NCBI GenBank assembly: GCA_002368155.1
Contig: AP018180.1
Location: 1,955,947-2,019,946, forward strand
DNA from: Nostoc carneum NIES-2107
GTDB lineage: Bacteria > Cyanobacteriota > Cyanobacteriia > Cyanobacteriales > Nostocaceae
DNA length: 64,000 nucleotides
Direction: 5' to 3'
The notes beneath the pieces are model-generated. The model was given only the letters and a program-made list of their open reading frames with translations, ran no database searches and had not been told where the DNA came from. Positions 17,246-26,294 of this stretch are shown one piece after another. Numbering within the stretch: the first letter of the stretch is position 1; every line of letters starts with the position of its first letter. The position numbers and the translations under genes were made by a program.

Positions 17246-17386
17246 TGCCCAATCCACGATATAACGCTCACTAATCAGACTTGCTTGATTGCCAGCCCTA
17301 ATCCGCTTTGTCTTCCACTAATTTGGCAAATCAAGCATGAGCTTGATATTAACTAAAACATTTACTATTTCACCTGGATTTCATCT
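17246..17386 (-). pseudogene. decayed duplicate of the nrsR 5' end and its control box
   Basis: The stretch from CCCAATCCACGATATA (17247) through CTTGCTTGATTGCC, GTCTTCCACTA, CATGAGCTTGAT and the box at 17367 matches 13850-14007, the start of nrsR plus its upstream box, in the same order with gaps and changes. It cannot code. It shows that the regulatory region was duplicated and that one copy now serves the efflux operon. Confidence 0.75.
17367..17386 (+). promoter_or_regulatory. candidate NrsR/RppA box of the RND operon
   Basis: ATTTCACCTGGATTTCATCT, tandem TTTCA with 11-bp period, 60 bp upstream of the adaptor gene. It is identical over 19 bp to the box in front of nrsR. Confidence 0.6.
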
Positions 17387-17446
17387 GCTCTTTGGCAGAC
17401 TAGGAAGAACTTTTGTGTAACCAAATATCGATTGTGAGGAGTGAGC

Positions 17447-18070
17447 ATGAAATTATGTGGGCTAGTAGGTTCCATTCTGGCAGCGAGTTTAACCATCAGT
17501 GCGCCTACAGTTGTATTTGCTCACGCTGGGCATGGTGATGAATTTCAGGCAACAGGTGGTATTAATCGCGTGAAAGTCAATGCTCAAACCGATCAACTGT
17601 TAGGCATTGTGGTCACGCCGATCGCCTCCTCTGCCAAATCTGGATCTGCTGTCATGATTCCGGTGACAGCACTGGTTGATGCCAATGGGAAACAGATAGT
17701 CTTTGTGCAGTATGAAAATTTCTATGAACCCGTTGAAGTCACAACTGGCGCAACTAAGGGTGAACTAATTGAAGTCACCAAAGGATTATCAGTTGGGGAA
17801 AAGCTGGTTACTCAGGGTAGTTTGTCACTCTATGCCGAATCTCGCAAAACCCAAACTGCGATCGCCACTCCCCAAACCGACGCGGAACACGCTAAAGCAC
17901 ACTCTGACGGTACTGCTCACAGCCATGACACCCCAAAAGCCAGTGGAGTATCAAAGGGTATTTTAGCCTCCGTCGGTGGTGGAGCAGTCCTAGTGGCAGG
18001 AGCGATCGCTGTTATAGTTAGCAATCGCAAAAAGAAAAGCGACTTTTCTGATAAGAAGGGAGACATTTAA
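17447..18070 (+). CDS. short periplasmic RND adaptor (NrsB-like)
   Basis: 207 residues from ATG 17447, chosen because AGGAG lies 5 nt upstream. A signal peptide ends near VFAHA, followed by a metal-ligand-like HAGHGDEF. The next 100 residues resemble the beta-barrel and membrane-proximal parts of HlyD/CusB adaptors (IPVTALVDANGKQIVFV, VEVTTGATKGELIEVTKGL, GEKLVTQGS). A His-rich linker (DAEHAKAHSDGTAHSHD) and a C-terminal transmembrane helix follow. The long hairpin and lipoyl domains of normal adaptors are missing. It is 5 bp upstream of the pump gene, clearly one operon. Confidence 0.7.
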   Translation: MKLCGLVGSILAASLTISAPTVVFAHAGHGDEFQATGGINRVKVNAQTDQLLGIVVTPIASSAKSGSAVMIPVTALVDANGKQIVFVQYENFYEPVEVTTGATKGELIEVTKGLSVGEKLVTQGSLSLYAESRKTQTAIATPQTDAEHAKAHSDGTAHSHDTPKASGVSKGILASVGGGAVLVAGAIAVIVSNRKKKSDFSDKKGDI

Positions 18071-18075
18071 TTGAA

Positions 18076-21000
18076 ATGTTGAACTCCATTCTCAATCAGA
18101 TTCTCAAAACCTCAATTGTCCAGCGTTGGTTCATAGTTATCTCTGCGATTTTAGTGACGCTGTGGGGAGTATTTACTATTACTCAGATGCCACTGGACGT
18201 GTTTCCTGAATTTGCGCCCCCCCAAGTCGATATTCACACCGAAGCGACTGGACTGGCTCCAGAGGAAGTGGAATCACAAATTACTGTACCCATTGAAAGC
18301 GCGGTGAATGGTTTGCCTGGCGTGACAACAGTGCGATCATCCTCCAAAGTCGGGCTATCGATGGTGCAGGTGGTATTTGACGAGGATGCCGACATTTATA
18401 AAGCGCGGCAATCAGTGACAGAACGACTCCAGCAGGTGACAAATCAGTTACCTGAAGGGGTGCATCCACCGGAAATTTCACCGTTAGCATCGCCATTAGG
18501 CACGATTTTACAGTATGCCTTTACTGTGAATGGGCAGGGTAAAACCTCGTTGATGGATTTGCGCCGTCTGGTAGATAGCACCCTGAGCAACCAAATTTTA
18601 TCTGTGCCGGGAGTCACCCAAGTCACCGTTTACGGCGGGGATGAACGACAAGAACAGGTGTTAGTCGATCCAGAAAAATTGCGATCGCTTAATGTTTCGC
18701 TGACCGAAGTTACCAATGCTGCCAAAGGCGCAAATTCTAACGCCCCTGGTGGATTTTTAATTGGTGGTGGTCAAGAACTTTTGGTACGCGGTATTGGGCA
18801 GGTAAAATCAATTACAGATTTGCAGCAATCTGTGGTGAAGGTTAAAGATGGGAAACCGATTTTACTCAAAGATTTAGCGGAGGTACAAACGGGTGCAGCA
18901 CTGAAGCGGGGGGATGCTAGCTTTAATGGGCAACCGGCTGTGGTGATGATGATTAACAAACAGCCTGATATCGATACCCCCACGGTGACAAAAGCGGTAG
19001 AAGCGGTGCTGCAATCTTTGCAACCTACTTTTCCCCCTGATGTGCAAGTGAAACAAACATTCCGACAGTCCAATTTTATTGATACTGCCATTCGGAATGT
19101 TAGCAGTTCCTTAATCGAAGGCATCGTGATCGTGTCGGTGATTATGCTGCTGTTTCTGATGAATTGGCGCACTGCCTTAATTACTTTGAGTGCGATTCCC
19201 TTGTCGTTGTTGATTGGCGTAATGTTGATGAAAGCCTTTGGCTTGGGAATCAATACCATGACTCTAGGTGGATTGGTGGTTGCCCTGGGCGGCTTTGTCG
19301 ATGACTCGATCGTCTACATGGAGAACTGCTATCGCAAACTCCGAGAAAATCAGGCGCAAGGTCATCCCATCCCTGCTTTTAAGGTAGTGTTTGACGCATT
19401 TGTCGAAGTGCGATTAGCAGTTGTCTTTTCCACAGTGATTATCATTGTGGTATTTGCACCAATTTTTAGTTTGACAGGTGTAGAAGGTAACATCTTTGCA
19501 CCAATGGGTTGGGCATATCTGCTTTCCATCGCGGCTTCTTTATTTGTCGCCATGACCCTCACCCCTGCACTGTGTGCCATTTTACTGGCGAATCAAACCT
19601 TGCCTCAAGAAAATACCTTTGTTTCTCGCTTGGCACAGCGTCTTTATCGTCCACTGCTCAACATCTCACTAAAATCGCCACAAATCATTCTGGCTGTAGC
19701 ACTTGCAGCATTGGTTGCTGCTTTTGCGACTGTTCCCGCTTTAGGACGGGTGTTTCTGCCCGAATTTCAAGAAAAATCGATGGTCAACTCAATGGTCTTA
19801 TTTCCCGGCGTGTCGCTGGATATGACCAATCGCGCAGGTATGGCACTGTACACCTCACTCAAGGATAATCCTCTGTATGATTGGGTGCAAGTCCGATCTG
19901 GGCGCGCTCCTGGTGATGCTGATGGGGCAGGAGTGAGCATGGCCCATGTGGATGTAGAATTGAGTGACCGGGCGATGGAAGACCGGGAAGCCAGCATTAA
20001 ACAACTGCGCGAAGCGTTCAACAAATTGCCCGGTGTCGCATCAAATATTGGCGGATTTATCTCCCACCGCATGGATGAAGTGTTGTCTGGGGTAAGAAGT
20101 GCGATCGCTGTGAAAATCTTTGGCCCGGATTTAATTGAACTGCGAAAGATTGGGGAACAAGTGCGAGATGTGATTCAACCTATTGCTGGCGTTGTAGACT
20201 TGCAACTAGAACCTCAACTACCCATTCGTCAGGTACAAATCCACTATGATCGGGCGGCGGCTGCAACTTATGGATTGAGTATGGAGCAGTTGTCAAACGT
20301 GGTGGAAACTGCCTTGAATGGTCGTGTGGTATCGCAAGTAGCAGAAAATCAGCAGCTTATTGATATTTCTATCTCCTTGACGGAGAAAGCCCGCAATAGT
20401 TTAGATGCCATTCGCGCTATTCCTCTGATTACCCCAACTGGGCAAACCATCCAACTGAGCGCGGTTGCGAAAGTAGACTACGGTATGGGAGCGAATGTTG
20501 TGAATCGGGAAGACGTATCACGGCTGATAGTTGTTTCGGCAAACGTCGCCGATCGCGATTTGGGCAGTGTCGTTGGCGATATTCAATCCCAAATTCAACA
20601 AAAAATCAAACTACCCAATGGCTATTTCATCCAATACGGCGGACAGTTTGAATCAGAGCAGCGTGCTACCAATAACATACTAGTGTTTAGCATCTTGGCA
20701 GCGATCATCATTGCCGTATTGATGTTCTTCTCCGTTAAATCGCTCTCTGCGACAATCGCCATCATGCTCAATCTGCCCTTGGCGTTGGTGGGTGGTATTG
20801 TTTCAATCTTGTTAAGTGGTGGTGTCATCTCTGTCGCTTCTCTTGTTGGTTTCATTACCTTATTTGGCGTTGCTGTTCGCAATGGCTTGTTGTTGGTAGA
20901 CAACTACAACAACAAGTTTGCCCAGGGAATGCTCCTTAAAGATGTGATTGTTAAAGGTTCCCTGGAAAGAATTGATGCCATTTTGATGACAGCACTTACC

Positions 21001-21204
21001 TCAGCTTTGGGAACACTCCCGCTAGTGCTGGCGAGTGGTTCTGGCAATGAAATTCTGCAACCGTTGGCGATCGTGATTTTGGGCGGTTTATTTACTTCTA
21101 CAGCTTTGACTTTATTAGTCATTCCGGCTCTCTACGCCAAATTTGGCAAACAGTTAATGCCTCAACAGAAACCTGTTTTAATTAACCAAACATGGTCAAA
21201 CTAA
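18076..21204 (+). CDS. heavy-metal-efflux RND pump (NrsA/CzcA/CusA-type)
   Basis: 1042 residues, the full family length. TM1 is near residue 20, followed by MPLDVFPEFAPPQVDI and the porter domain (EEVESQITVPIE, PGVTTVRSSSKVGLS). The TM4 motif reads ALGGFVDDSIVYMEN. The central Asp and Glu of the proton relay are kept, but the first Asp of CzcA (DFG...) is Ala, as in CusA-type pumps. The second half repeats the layout, ending with GSLERIDAILMTALTSALGTLPL. It exports metal ions across the envelope with proton import. Nickel is inferred from the nrs-like neighbours; copper-type pumping is the alternative. Confidence 0.85.
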   Translation: MLNSILNQILKTSIVQRWFIVISAILVTLWGVFTITQMPLDVFPEFAPPQVDIHTEATGLAPEEVESQITVPIESAVNGLPGVTTVRSSSKVGLSMVQVVFDEDADIYKARQSVTERLQQVTNQLPEGVHPPEISPLASPLGTILQYAFTVNGQGKTSLMDLRRLVDSTLSNQILSVPGVTQVTVYGGDERQEQVLVDPEKLRSLNVSLTEVTNAAKGANSNAPGGFLIGGGQELLVRGIGQVKSITDLQQSVVKVKDGKPILLKDLAEVQTGAALKRGDASFNGQPAVVMMINKQPDIDTPTVTKAVEAVLQSLQPTFPPDVQVKQTFRQSNFIDTAIRNVSSSLIEGIVIVSVIMLLFLMNWRTALITLSAIPLSLLIGVMLMKAFGLGINTMTLGGLVVALGGFVDDSIVYMENCYRKLRENQAQGHPIPAFKVVFDAFVEVRLAVVFSTVIIIVVFAPIFSLTGVEGNIFAPMGWAYLLSIAASLFVAMTLTPALCAILLANQTLPQENTFVSRLAQRLYRPLLNISLKSPQIILAVALAALVAAFATVPALGRVFLPEFQEKSMVNSMVLFPGVSLDMTNRAGMALYTSLKDNPLYDWVQVRSGRAPGDADGAGVSMAHVDVELSDRAMEDREASIKQLREAFNKLPGVASNIGGFISHRMDEVLSGVRSAIAVKIFGPDLIELRKIGEQVRDVIQPIAGVVDLQLEPQLPIRQVQIHYDRAAAATYGLSMEQLSNVVETALNGRVVSQVAENQQLIDISISLTEKARNSLDAIRAIPLITPTGQTIQLSAVAKVDYGMGANVVNREDVSRLIVVSANVADRDLGSVVGDIQSQIQQKIKLPNGYFIQYGGQFESEQRATNNILVFSILAAIIIAVLMFFSVKSLSATIAIMLNLPLALVGGIVSILLSGGVISVASLVGFITLFGVAVRNGLLLVDNYNNKFAQGMLLKDVIVKGSLERIDAILMTALTSALGTLPLVLASGSGNEILQPLAIVILGGLFTSTALTLLVIPALYAKFGKQLMPQQKPVLINQTWSN

Positions 21205-21589
21205 TAACGATGATGTTGTGATTGGTACTTTCAGAACCACTTTCACTTTCTAAGGTTGACAATCCTTACGGGACTTTTCGGTTGGATCTGAATGAGCGAT
21301 TAGAACTTGATGCTGCCTCTTGAGTCAAAAATTTTGATAGAATCAAGTCCTAATCAGGATTTCAGCCTTCATGTGGCGGCTGGTGACAGCTTCGCTGATA
21401 CTGTTGGCGAAAGTGTTACAAACGGATAAACAAAGGTGTTACAACTAAAAGCCGCAACCACAGATTGAAGGTTTGAGCTTTGACATCAGTGAACTACCTT
21501 AGAAAAATTTTTCTAAGGTACGTCCTTTTTTGCTTGACACTCCCCAGCTATCAAGGCGAGGGGAGTGTCATCGGTGGCGATTCCGTTAA
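21205..21589. repeat. intergenic at the element edge: palindrome and IS200/605-like hairpin
   Basis: No gene is seen. A perfect 26-bp palindrome (TACCTTAGAAAAA and inverse) is at 21495-21520. A strong hairpin with an 11-bp stem (TGACACTCCCC at 21535-21545 with GGGGAGTGTCA at 21560-21570) lies 30 bp from the nifD border. It looks like the ends of cyanobacterial IS200/IS605-type elements and may be a remnant or part of the recombination site. Confidence 0.6.
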
Positions 21590-22390
21590 TCATAATGCGT
21601 CATCACCAGACCACTGAGCAACTACACGTAAGCCTAATTCTTCTAATAGAATCCGGCTAGCCCAAGCATCACCACCGATGTTGTAGTCACCAATAATAGC
21701 TACGTCATAAGGAGTAGAGTCGAAAGGCAGTGTACCGTCTTTCTTAGCTTGGTCGGCTCTGGGGAATACCCAGTCACGAATTTGGTCGTTAGCAATGTGG
21801 TGACCCAAGGACTGAGAAACACCACGGAAGCCTTCGCAACGTACAGGAATAACAGGCTTGTTAATTTCTTTAGCTGCTTTCTTAGCTACTGCTTCGATGT
21901 CATCCCCAATCAAACCAATGGGACATTCAGATTGAATAGAAACACCACGGCTGAGGGGGAACAGTACTTCGAGTTCTTGAATCAGCTTTAAGAGTTTTTT
22001 GTCACCACCGAAAACGATGTCTCTTTCTTGGAAGTCGGAGGTGAAGTGCATGGTACCAAAGGTATCAACACCAGTTGTACCAATGTAGTAGTTACGACGA
22101 CCAGACCAAGACCAGTAACCGCAACCTACAGGCCCGTGGCTGATGTGGATCATGTCCTTAATAGGGCCCCAAACCACACCTTTTGAACCTGCATAAGCAC
22201 AACCACGAGCGGTCATTACACCAGGTAGAGATTTGATGTTAGACTTAACGCCGCAGTCAGACTTGCCTTCTTCGTATACATTTAAGTGCTTTTCCCGTTT
22301 TTTAGCTGCTTTTTCGGGATAGGCTTGGAGAACTTCTTTAATTAGTTCTTTTCTTTCGTCAACGATATTCTTGTTTTCTGGAGGAGTCAT
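21590..22390 (-). CDS. nifD: nifD 5' part, nitrogenase MoFe protein alpha chain, interrupted
   Basis: 266 codons with normal NifD sequence: FeMo-cofactor and P-cluster ligand regions including the Cys in [11 protein letters not shown] (P-cluster), RGCAYAG and [21 protein letters not shown] and [13 protein letters not shown]. The last residues after WSGD (DAL, stop) come from the inserted element. The rest of nifD should lie beyond the left edge, on the far side of the element. Together with NifK it reduces N2. It is 151 bp downstream of nifH in the same direction, as in other Nostocales. Confidence 0.95.
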   Translation of the reverse strand: MTPPENKNIVDERKELIKEVLQAYPEKAAKKREKHLNVYEEGKSDCGVKSNIKSLPGVMTARGCAYAGSKGVVWGPIKDMIHISHGPVGCGYWSWSGRRNYYIGTTGVDTFGTMHFTSDFQERDIVFGGDKKLLKLIQELEVLFPLSRGVSIQSECPIGLIGDDIEAVAKKAAKEINKPVIPVRCEGFRGVSQSLGHHIANDQIRDWVFPRADQAKKDGTLPFDSTPYDVAIIGDYNIGGDAWASRILLEELGLRVVAQWSGDDAL

Positions 22391-22498
22391 TTCTAGTCTC
22401 TCTTGCTCCTAAGGAACCGGGATATTTAGGGTAGGGGATTTCCCCTATGGGGTTGGGGACTCTGCGTCCCCGTGGGGGATAAAAATTAGATCAAAGGT

Positions 22499-22528
22499 AA
22501 AAGGGAATTGATGTAGATGTTCCCTTTT
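22499..22528. promoter_or_regulatory. hairpin in the nifH-nifD spacer
   Basis: AAAAGGGAA (22499-22507) pairs with TTCCCTTTT (22520-22528). A second hairpin GGGGAC/GTCCCC lies just downstream in the nif mRNA direction. Such stems in the nifH-nifD spacer are known processing or stability sites that help give more nifH than nifDK mRNA. Confidence 0.6.
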
Positions 22529-22541
22529 CCTAAAACTTTGC

Positions 22542-23300
<759 letters not shown>

Positions 23301-23330
23301 ACAAAGTGGTCAGTAAATAAATGGGGAGTT

Positions 23331-24698
23331 ATGCGGGTAGGTTACGTCCGAGTATCCACAAGAGAACAGGCAGATACAGACGCACTCGAACAGCAAACAG
23401 CCCGGATTGAAAAGGCTGGGGCTGTTTTGATTTTTTCAGATGTTGAGTCTGGAAGGTCAGATAAACGCACAGAATTTAATAAAATGCTGACCATGTGCAA
23501 GCAAGGGAAAATAACAGAAATTGTGATTACTCGCATAGACCGTTTAGCACGGAGTGTAATCACGATCCATCGCACCCTTGTAGCATTGGAAGAGTATGGA
23601 GTTAAGTTAGTAGTTCTTGATGCCCCAGTTGACCCATCATCGCCTTTTGGATGGTTCTCTGTGAATCAAATGGCAGGCTTGGCTGAATTTGAATCGAGAT
23701 TACTTTCAGATCGAATTCGGCATGGATTAAATTACTTCCGAGAACAGAAGAAAGCCAGTCCCCGTCCGCCATTCGGGTATCAGAGACTAAATGAGAAATA
23801 TGCACCAGATATGACATTGCATGAATCAGGTAAATCTAAATGGGCGATCGCATCTGATATCATTGATTATTTCTTATCTGACAACGCCACATTAAGAAGT
23901 ACCGCAGTTTATATACTAAATACTTACGGAATTTCATGGACAGCAGCTGGATTGAAGTATTGGCTAACTAGCCCAGTATTAAGAGGGCATACTGCTTACA
24001 ACATGCGAGGTAATCTCAACAAACCTGAAAAGTGGGAGGTATATCAAGACACTCATGAGCCGCTACTTTCTCATGAGAAATTTAAACATATAGAGAAAAA
24101 ATTGGCAGAGAACCGACATAAGTATAGTTACGGCAACAACAAAAATAGTACTCAAGAGGAATTACCCTTATTAGGACAAATCATTTGTGGTGACTGTGGT
24201 TATCAATGCTTTTGTAAAAAAACAAAGTGGTCAACTCATAGAGTTAGATGCAAAAAACATGAAAATCTAGGAGATGCTTTCTGTAAGAATAAAACTAGTA
24301 CGTACCTGCCAGATATTATTTCAGTTGTAGATACTGCTTTAGCTGCTCGGTATGAAGAAGTTAAGAACTACACTCTTGAGAGTATTGAAGTTCCGGCAGA
24401 TAGTCCAGAACTCACTACCAGATACGAACAATTGAAAATGCTACGGCAGATGCCCCAAAACCCGATTATTCAATCAGCTATTGACCAAACGTTGCTGGAG
24501 ATTCAAACAATCAAACAAAGAGAAGTTGCTACTATCCAAATCAATGTTGCATTGGTACGTACTTTGTCCACCTGCTTTGGTAACAGGAAATATTGGGAAA
24601 GCTTGAGCAGCAAGGATAAGAGAGCAATTTACCAAGAATTAGTTGAAAATGTCACTGTTTTGAATGGGGAAGTACTAGGGGTGAAGCTGCTGGTATAA
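23331..24698 (+). CDS. large serine recombinase of the nifH element (XisF-like)
   Basis: 455 residues. The N-terminal resolvase domain has YVRVSTREQ with the catalytic Ser9, and the Arg residues of TRIDRLARS. Then a recombinase domain (PRPPFGYQRL) and a zinc ribbon (CGDCGYQCFCKK...C...C near 285-330) and a coiled-coil tail. It is somewhat shorter than XisF (514 residues) but has the same layout. It starts 40 bp inside the border and reads inward, so excision would separate it from any promoter lying in antisense nifH. Its job is to excise the nifH element. Confidence 0.92.
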   Translation: MRVGYVRVSTREQADTDALEQQTARIEKAGAVLIFSDVESGRSDKRTEFNKMLTMCKQGKITEIVITRIDRLARSVITIHRTLVALEEYGVKLVVLDAPVDPSSPFGWFSVNQMAGLAEFESRLLSDRIRHGLNYFREQKKASPRPPFGYQRLNEKYAPDMTLHESGKSKWAIASDIIDYFLSDNATLRSTAVYILNTYGISWTAAGLKYWLTSPVLRGHTAYNMRGNLNKPEKWEVYQDTHEPLLSHEKFKHIEKKLAENRHKYSYGNNKNSTQEELPLLGQIICGDCGYQCFCKKTKWSTHRVRCKKHENLGDAFCKNKTSTYLPDIISVVDTALAARYEEVKNYTLESIEVPADSPELTTRYEQLKMLRQMPQNPIIQSAIDQTLLEIQTIKQREVATIQINVALVRTLSTCFGNRKYWESLSSKDKRAIYQELVENVTVLNGEVLGVKLLV

Positions 24699-24846
24699 GT
24701 CCTTGGGATTCCATCCTAGAGAATTCAATCTCAAACTCTTCTTCGCTTAAAGCCATGAGACGTTTAATCTCTGGCATTTCTAAATCGCGAATTTTGTGGA
24801 ATCTCAAAGCAGTGCGGAGTAGTATCTGTGCGGCGGTTTCTTTCAT
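24652..24846 (-). CDS. small hypothetical protein convergent with the recombinase
   Basis: 64 residues (MKETAAQILLRTALRFHK...), helical and charged, with LSEEEFEIEFSRMESQ. Its 3' end overlaps the end of the recombinase gene by 47 bp. No family is recognised. Being a small protein next to the recombinase, it could be a directionality factor, but nothing in the sequence proves this. Confidence 0.4.
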   Translation of the reverse strand: MKETAAQILLRTALRFHKIRDLEMPEIKRLMALSEEEFEIEFSRMESQGLIPAASPLVLPHSKQ

Positions 24847-24918
24847 GAGTACGAGTGAAGCGCTAATTTTAAGTTAATCGAAGCCGCAGAGATTTCTGTT
24901 AGTGGCAAGCATTTGAGG

Positions 24919-25056
24919 TCAAACACGCTCAAGAATCCAATCTGGGTTACCGCCTGGGATGCGATGCCTAAGGCAACCCCTGCGGGGAACGCACTTCAAT
25001 TCTTTGATCCTATCTTTGTACTCAACTGTGCAACCATTAAAATAACCTGAGTTCAA
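24919..25056 (-). pseudogene. remnant ORF with a repeat insertion
   Basis: Between 24847 and 25231 the only coding-like trace is a 45-residue minus-strand frame (LNSGYFNGCTVEYKDRIKELK... ending IPGGNPDWILERV). It lacks an ATG, and a Nostoc-type repeat (near TGCCTAAGGCAACCCC) is inserted in frame, adding RRGCLRHR. It is probably the tail of a decayed gene. Confidence 0.3.
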
Positions 25057-25231
25057 GATAAGCTGAAACCCTGATTACGCCGTTGCTTAATTCTAGGATC
25101 TGTCAACGTACTTGCGTTGATTCAAACATTTGAGCTTGAATCAACCTCCTTAACCCGAACTGACGTTACTTAGAGAATTGGACAAATACAAGGCTTGATG
25201 TAATATACTGAGAAATTTAATTAACCTCAGT

Positions 25232-25963
25232 ATGAAACTAAACCAAGCGATCGCAGTTATTCAAACTATTAAAGAAGATTCTCGCAAGCGTCGGACAGAG
25301 ATTTACCAAAAAGCGCAGAAAGAAGGGTTGTTTGCTGGATTGTCGAGAACCTACCAGCCAAGGGAGGATGACGGATTTGTTTACCCTTCAGAATCTCAGA
25401 CATTGCAATTTAAGGCTGAAGACTTATTAAGAGAGTACGAACAAGCAGCCAAGGACTTGTTTAACTTTGCAGCTACTCAAGACTGGGGGAACGTCACAGC
25501 TAAGGCTGATGTTGTTGTGGGAGAGACAACAATTGTGCGGGATGTTCCAGTAACTTATCTATTGTTCTTGGAGAAACAGATAGAAGACTTGCGATCGCTA
25601 ATATCCAAGCTTCCTACCCTTGATATCTCAGAAGAATGGCAATTTGATGCACAAAGAGACTGCTGGGTGACTTTACCTAAATCGACAACCAAAACCAAGC
25701 AAGTGGTTAAGCCTGTGGTATTCTACGAAGCAACAAAGGAACACCCGGCACAAGTAAAGGAAGTGTCAGAGCAGGTTCCAGAAGGGACTTGGACAACAAT
25801 TAAGCTATCAGGTGCATTGCCAGCGTCCAGAGTTAAGCAACTCAAGGAAAGGCTGGATGCACTAGAGCGAGCAATTATCTTTGCTAGAGAACAGGCTAAT
25901 TCCATAGATGTTACAAAACAAAATGTTAGCGATCCGATTTTTGGTTATTTGTTTGCACCTTAA
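25232..25963 (+). CDS. DUF7873-like protein, encoded just upstream of tRNA-like RNAs
   Basis: 243 residues. It matches from memory a family of unknown function found in actinobacteria and their phages (MKLNQAIAVIQ, then FAGLSRTYQPREDDG, ATQDWGNVTAKADVVV, VPVTYLLFLEKQIEDLR, KLPTLD, VVFYEATKEHPAQVK, WTTIKLSGALPASR). It is all-alpha/beta with a C-terminal helical part, no signal peptide and no catalytic motif that I can name. The stop is 9 bp before the first of two permuted tRNA-like RNAs, and a terminator follows them, so gene and RNAs are probably one transcript. That suggests it binds or processes these RNAs. Family name moderately sure; function unknown. Confidence 0.7.
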   Translation: MKLNQAIAVIQTIKEDSRKRRTEIYQKAQKEGLFAGLSRTYQPREDDGFVYPSESQTLQFKAEDLLREYEQAAKDLFNFAATQDWGNVTAKADVVVGETTIVRDVPVTYLLFLEKQIEDLRSLISKLPTLDISEEWQFDAQRDCWVTLPKSTTKTKQVVKPVVFYEATKEHPAQVKEVSEQVPEGTWTTIKLSGALPASRVKQLKERLDALERAIIFAREQANSIDVTKQNVSDPIFGYLFAP

Positions 25964-25971
25964 GTCATAAT

Positions 25972-26113
25972 GAAACTGGAGTACAGTTTTAGATTTAAAT
26001 AAGGATGCTTCTGTAGGTGCAAATCCTACCCCTCGGACGTAACCGAGGGTAGCCAAATAGTAAAGGCCATCCTCTAAAGCTCAAAATCAGGCTTAGATTA
26101 TTACTCCAGTTTT
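25972..26113 (+). ncRNA. permuted tRNA-like RNA 1 (Y RNA/YrlA-like)
   Basis: An outer helix AAACTGGAGTA (25973-25983) / TACTCCAGTTT (26102-26112) encloses a tRNA-like module with swapped halves. In order: anticodon-stem 3' strand AGGATG (26002-26007), 5-nt variable loop, T-arm GTAGG-TGCAAAT-CCTAC (26013-26029), acceptor 3' strand CCCTCGG, loop ACGTAA, acceptor 5' strand CCGAGGG (26043-26049), TA, D-arm GCC...GGC (26052-26067), and anticodon-stem 5' strand CATCCT (26068-26073). All stems pair perfectly and match tRNA lengths. Bacterial YrlA RNAs, partners of Ro60/Rsr, are known tRNA mimics held on a basal helix; this fits, but no Rsr gene is seen here. Confidence 0.75.
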
Positions 26114-26137
26114 CATGTAAGCCACGTCTGCCAGTAT

Positions 26138-26271
26138 CACTCGTTTTGGTCAGTGCTATTGCAACACGGGTTCAAATCCCGTCTCCCGCTCCAAAACTTG
26201 CGGGAGTAGTCTAGCGGAAAGGCGGCAAAGCGTAAGGTTGAACCATTGCGAACGGAAATCAAAAGACTGTG
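26138..26271 (+). ncRNA. permuted tRNA-like RNA 2 with encoded CCA
   Basis: A second module of the same type, 24 bp after the first. Anticodon-stem strand GCTATTGC (26155-26162, one bulged A) pairs with GCAAAGC (26225-26231). T-arm ACGGG-TTCAAAT-CCCGT (26166-26182) has the canonical T-loop. Acceptor strands CTCCCGC (26183-26189) and GCGGGAG (26200-26206) are joined by TCCAAAACTT, so a discriminator plus CCA is encoded in the loop. TA, then D-arm GTC...GGC with GG in its loop. A basal helix TCGTTTTGGT / ATCAAAAGA (26141-26150 / 26258-26266) closes it. It could be a Y-like RNA or a permuted tRNA precursor. Confidence 0.7.
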
Positions 26272-26294
26272 TGGGGCGGAAAATACATAACCTG

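Larger units (their letters stand above)
1..21601. mobile_element. nifD-interrupting excision element (right part; left end outside window)
   Basis: The nifD reading frame at 22390 to 21590 is normal up to the WSGD motif (about residue 264) and then runs into unrelated sequence and a stop. The DNA to the left has no nif genes and carries plasmid-like replication, partition and nickel-efflux genes. This fits a nif programmed-excision element. The insertion site differs from the classic nifD element of Anabaena PCC 7120, which sits near the 3' end of the gene. No recombinase is seen near this border, so it should lie at the unseen left end. The exact core cannot be set without the other end; identity to nifD ends near 21601-21604. 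Confidence 0.85.

Noticed and set aside
26155-26231. An ordinary tRNA gene or an array of two tRNAs
   Set aside because: No 5' half precedes the T-arm and no 3' half follows the D-arm; the only perfect acceptor pairing is within the permuted module.
25972-26271. Two-piece (permuted) tmRNA
   Set aside because: Both modules have a paired D-arm, no GGGGC start, no Ala-type G-U pair and no tag-coding frame with resume codon context.
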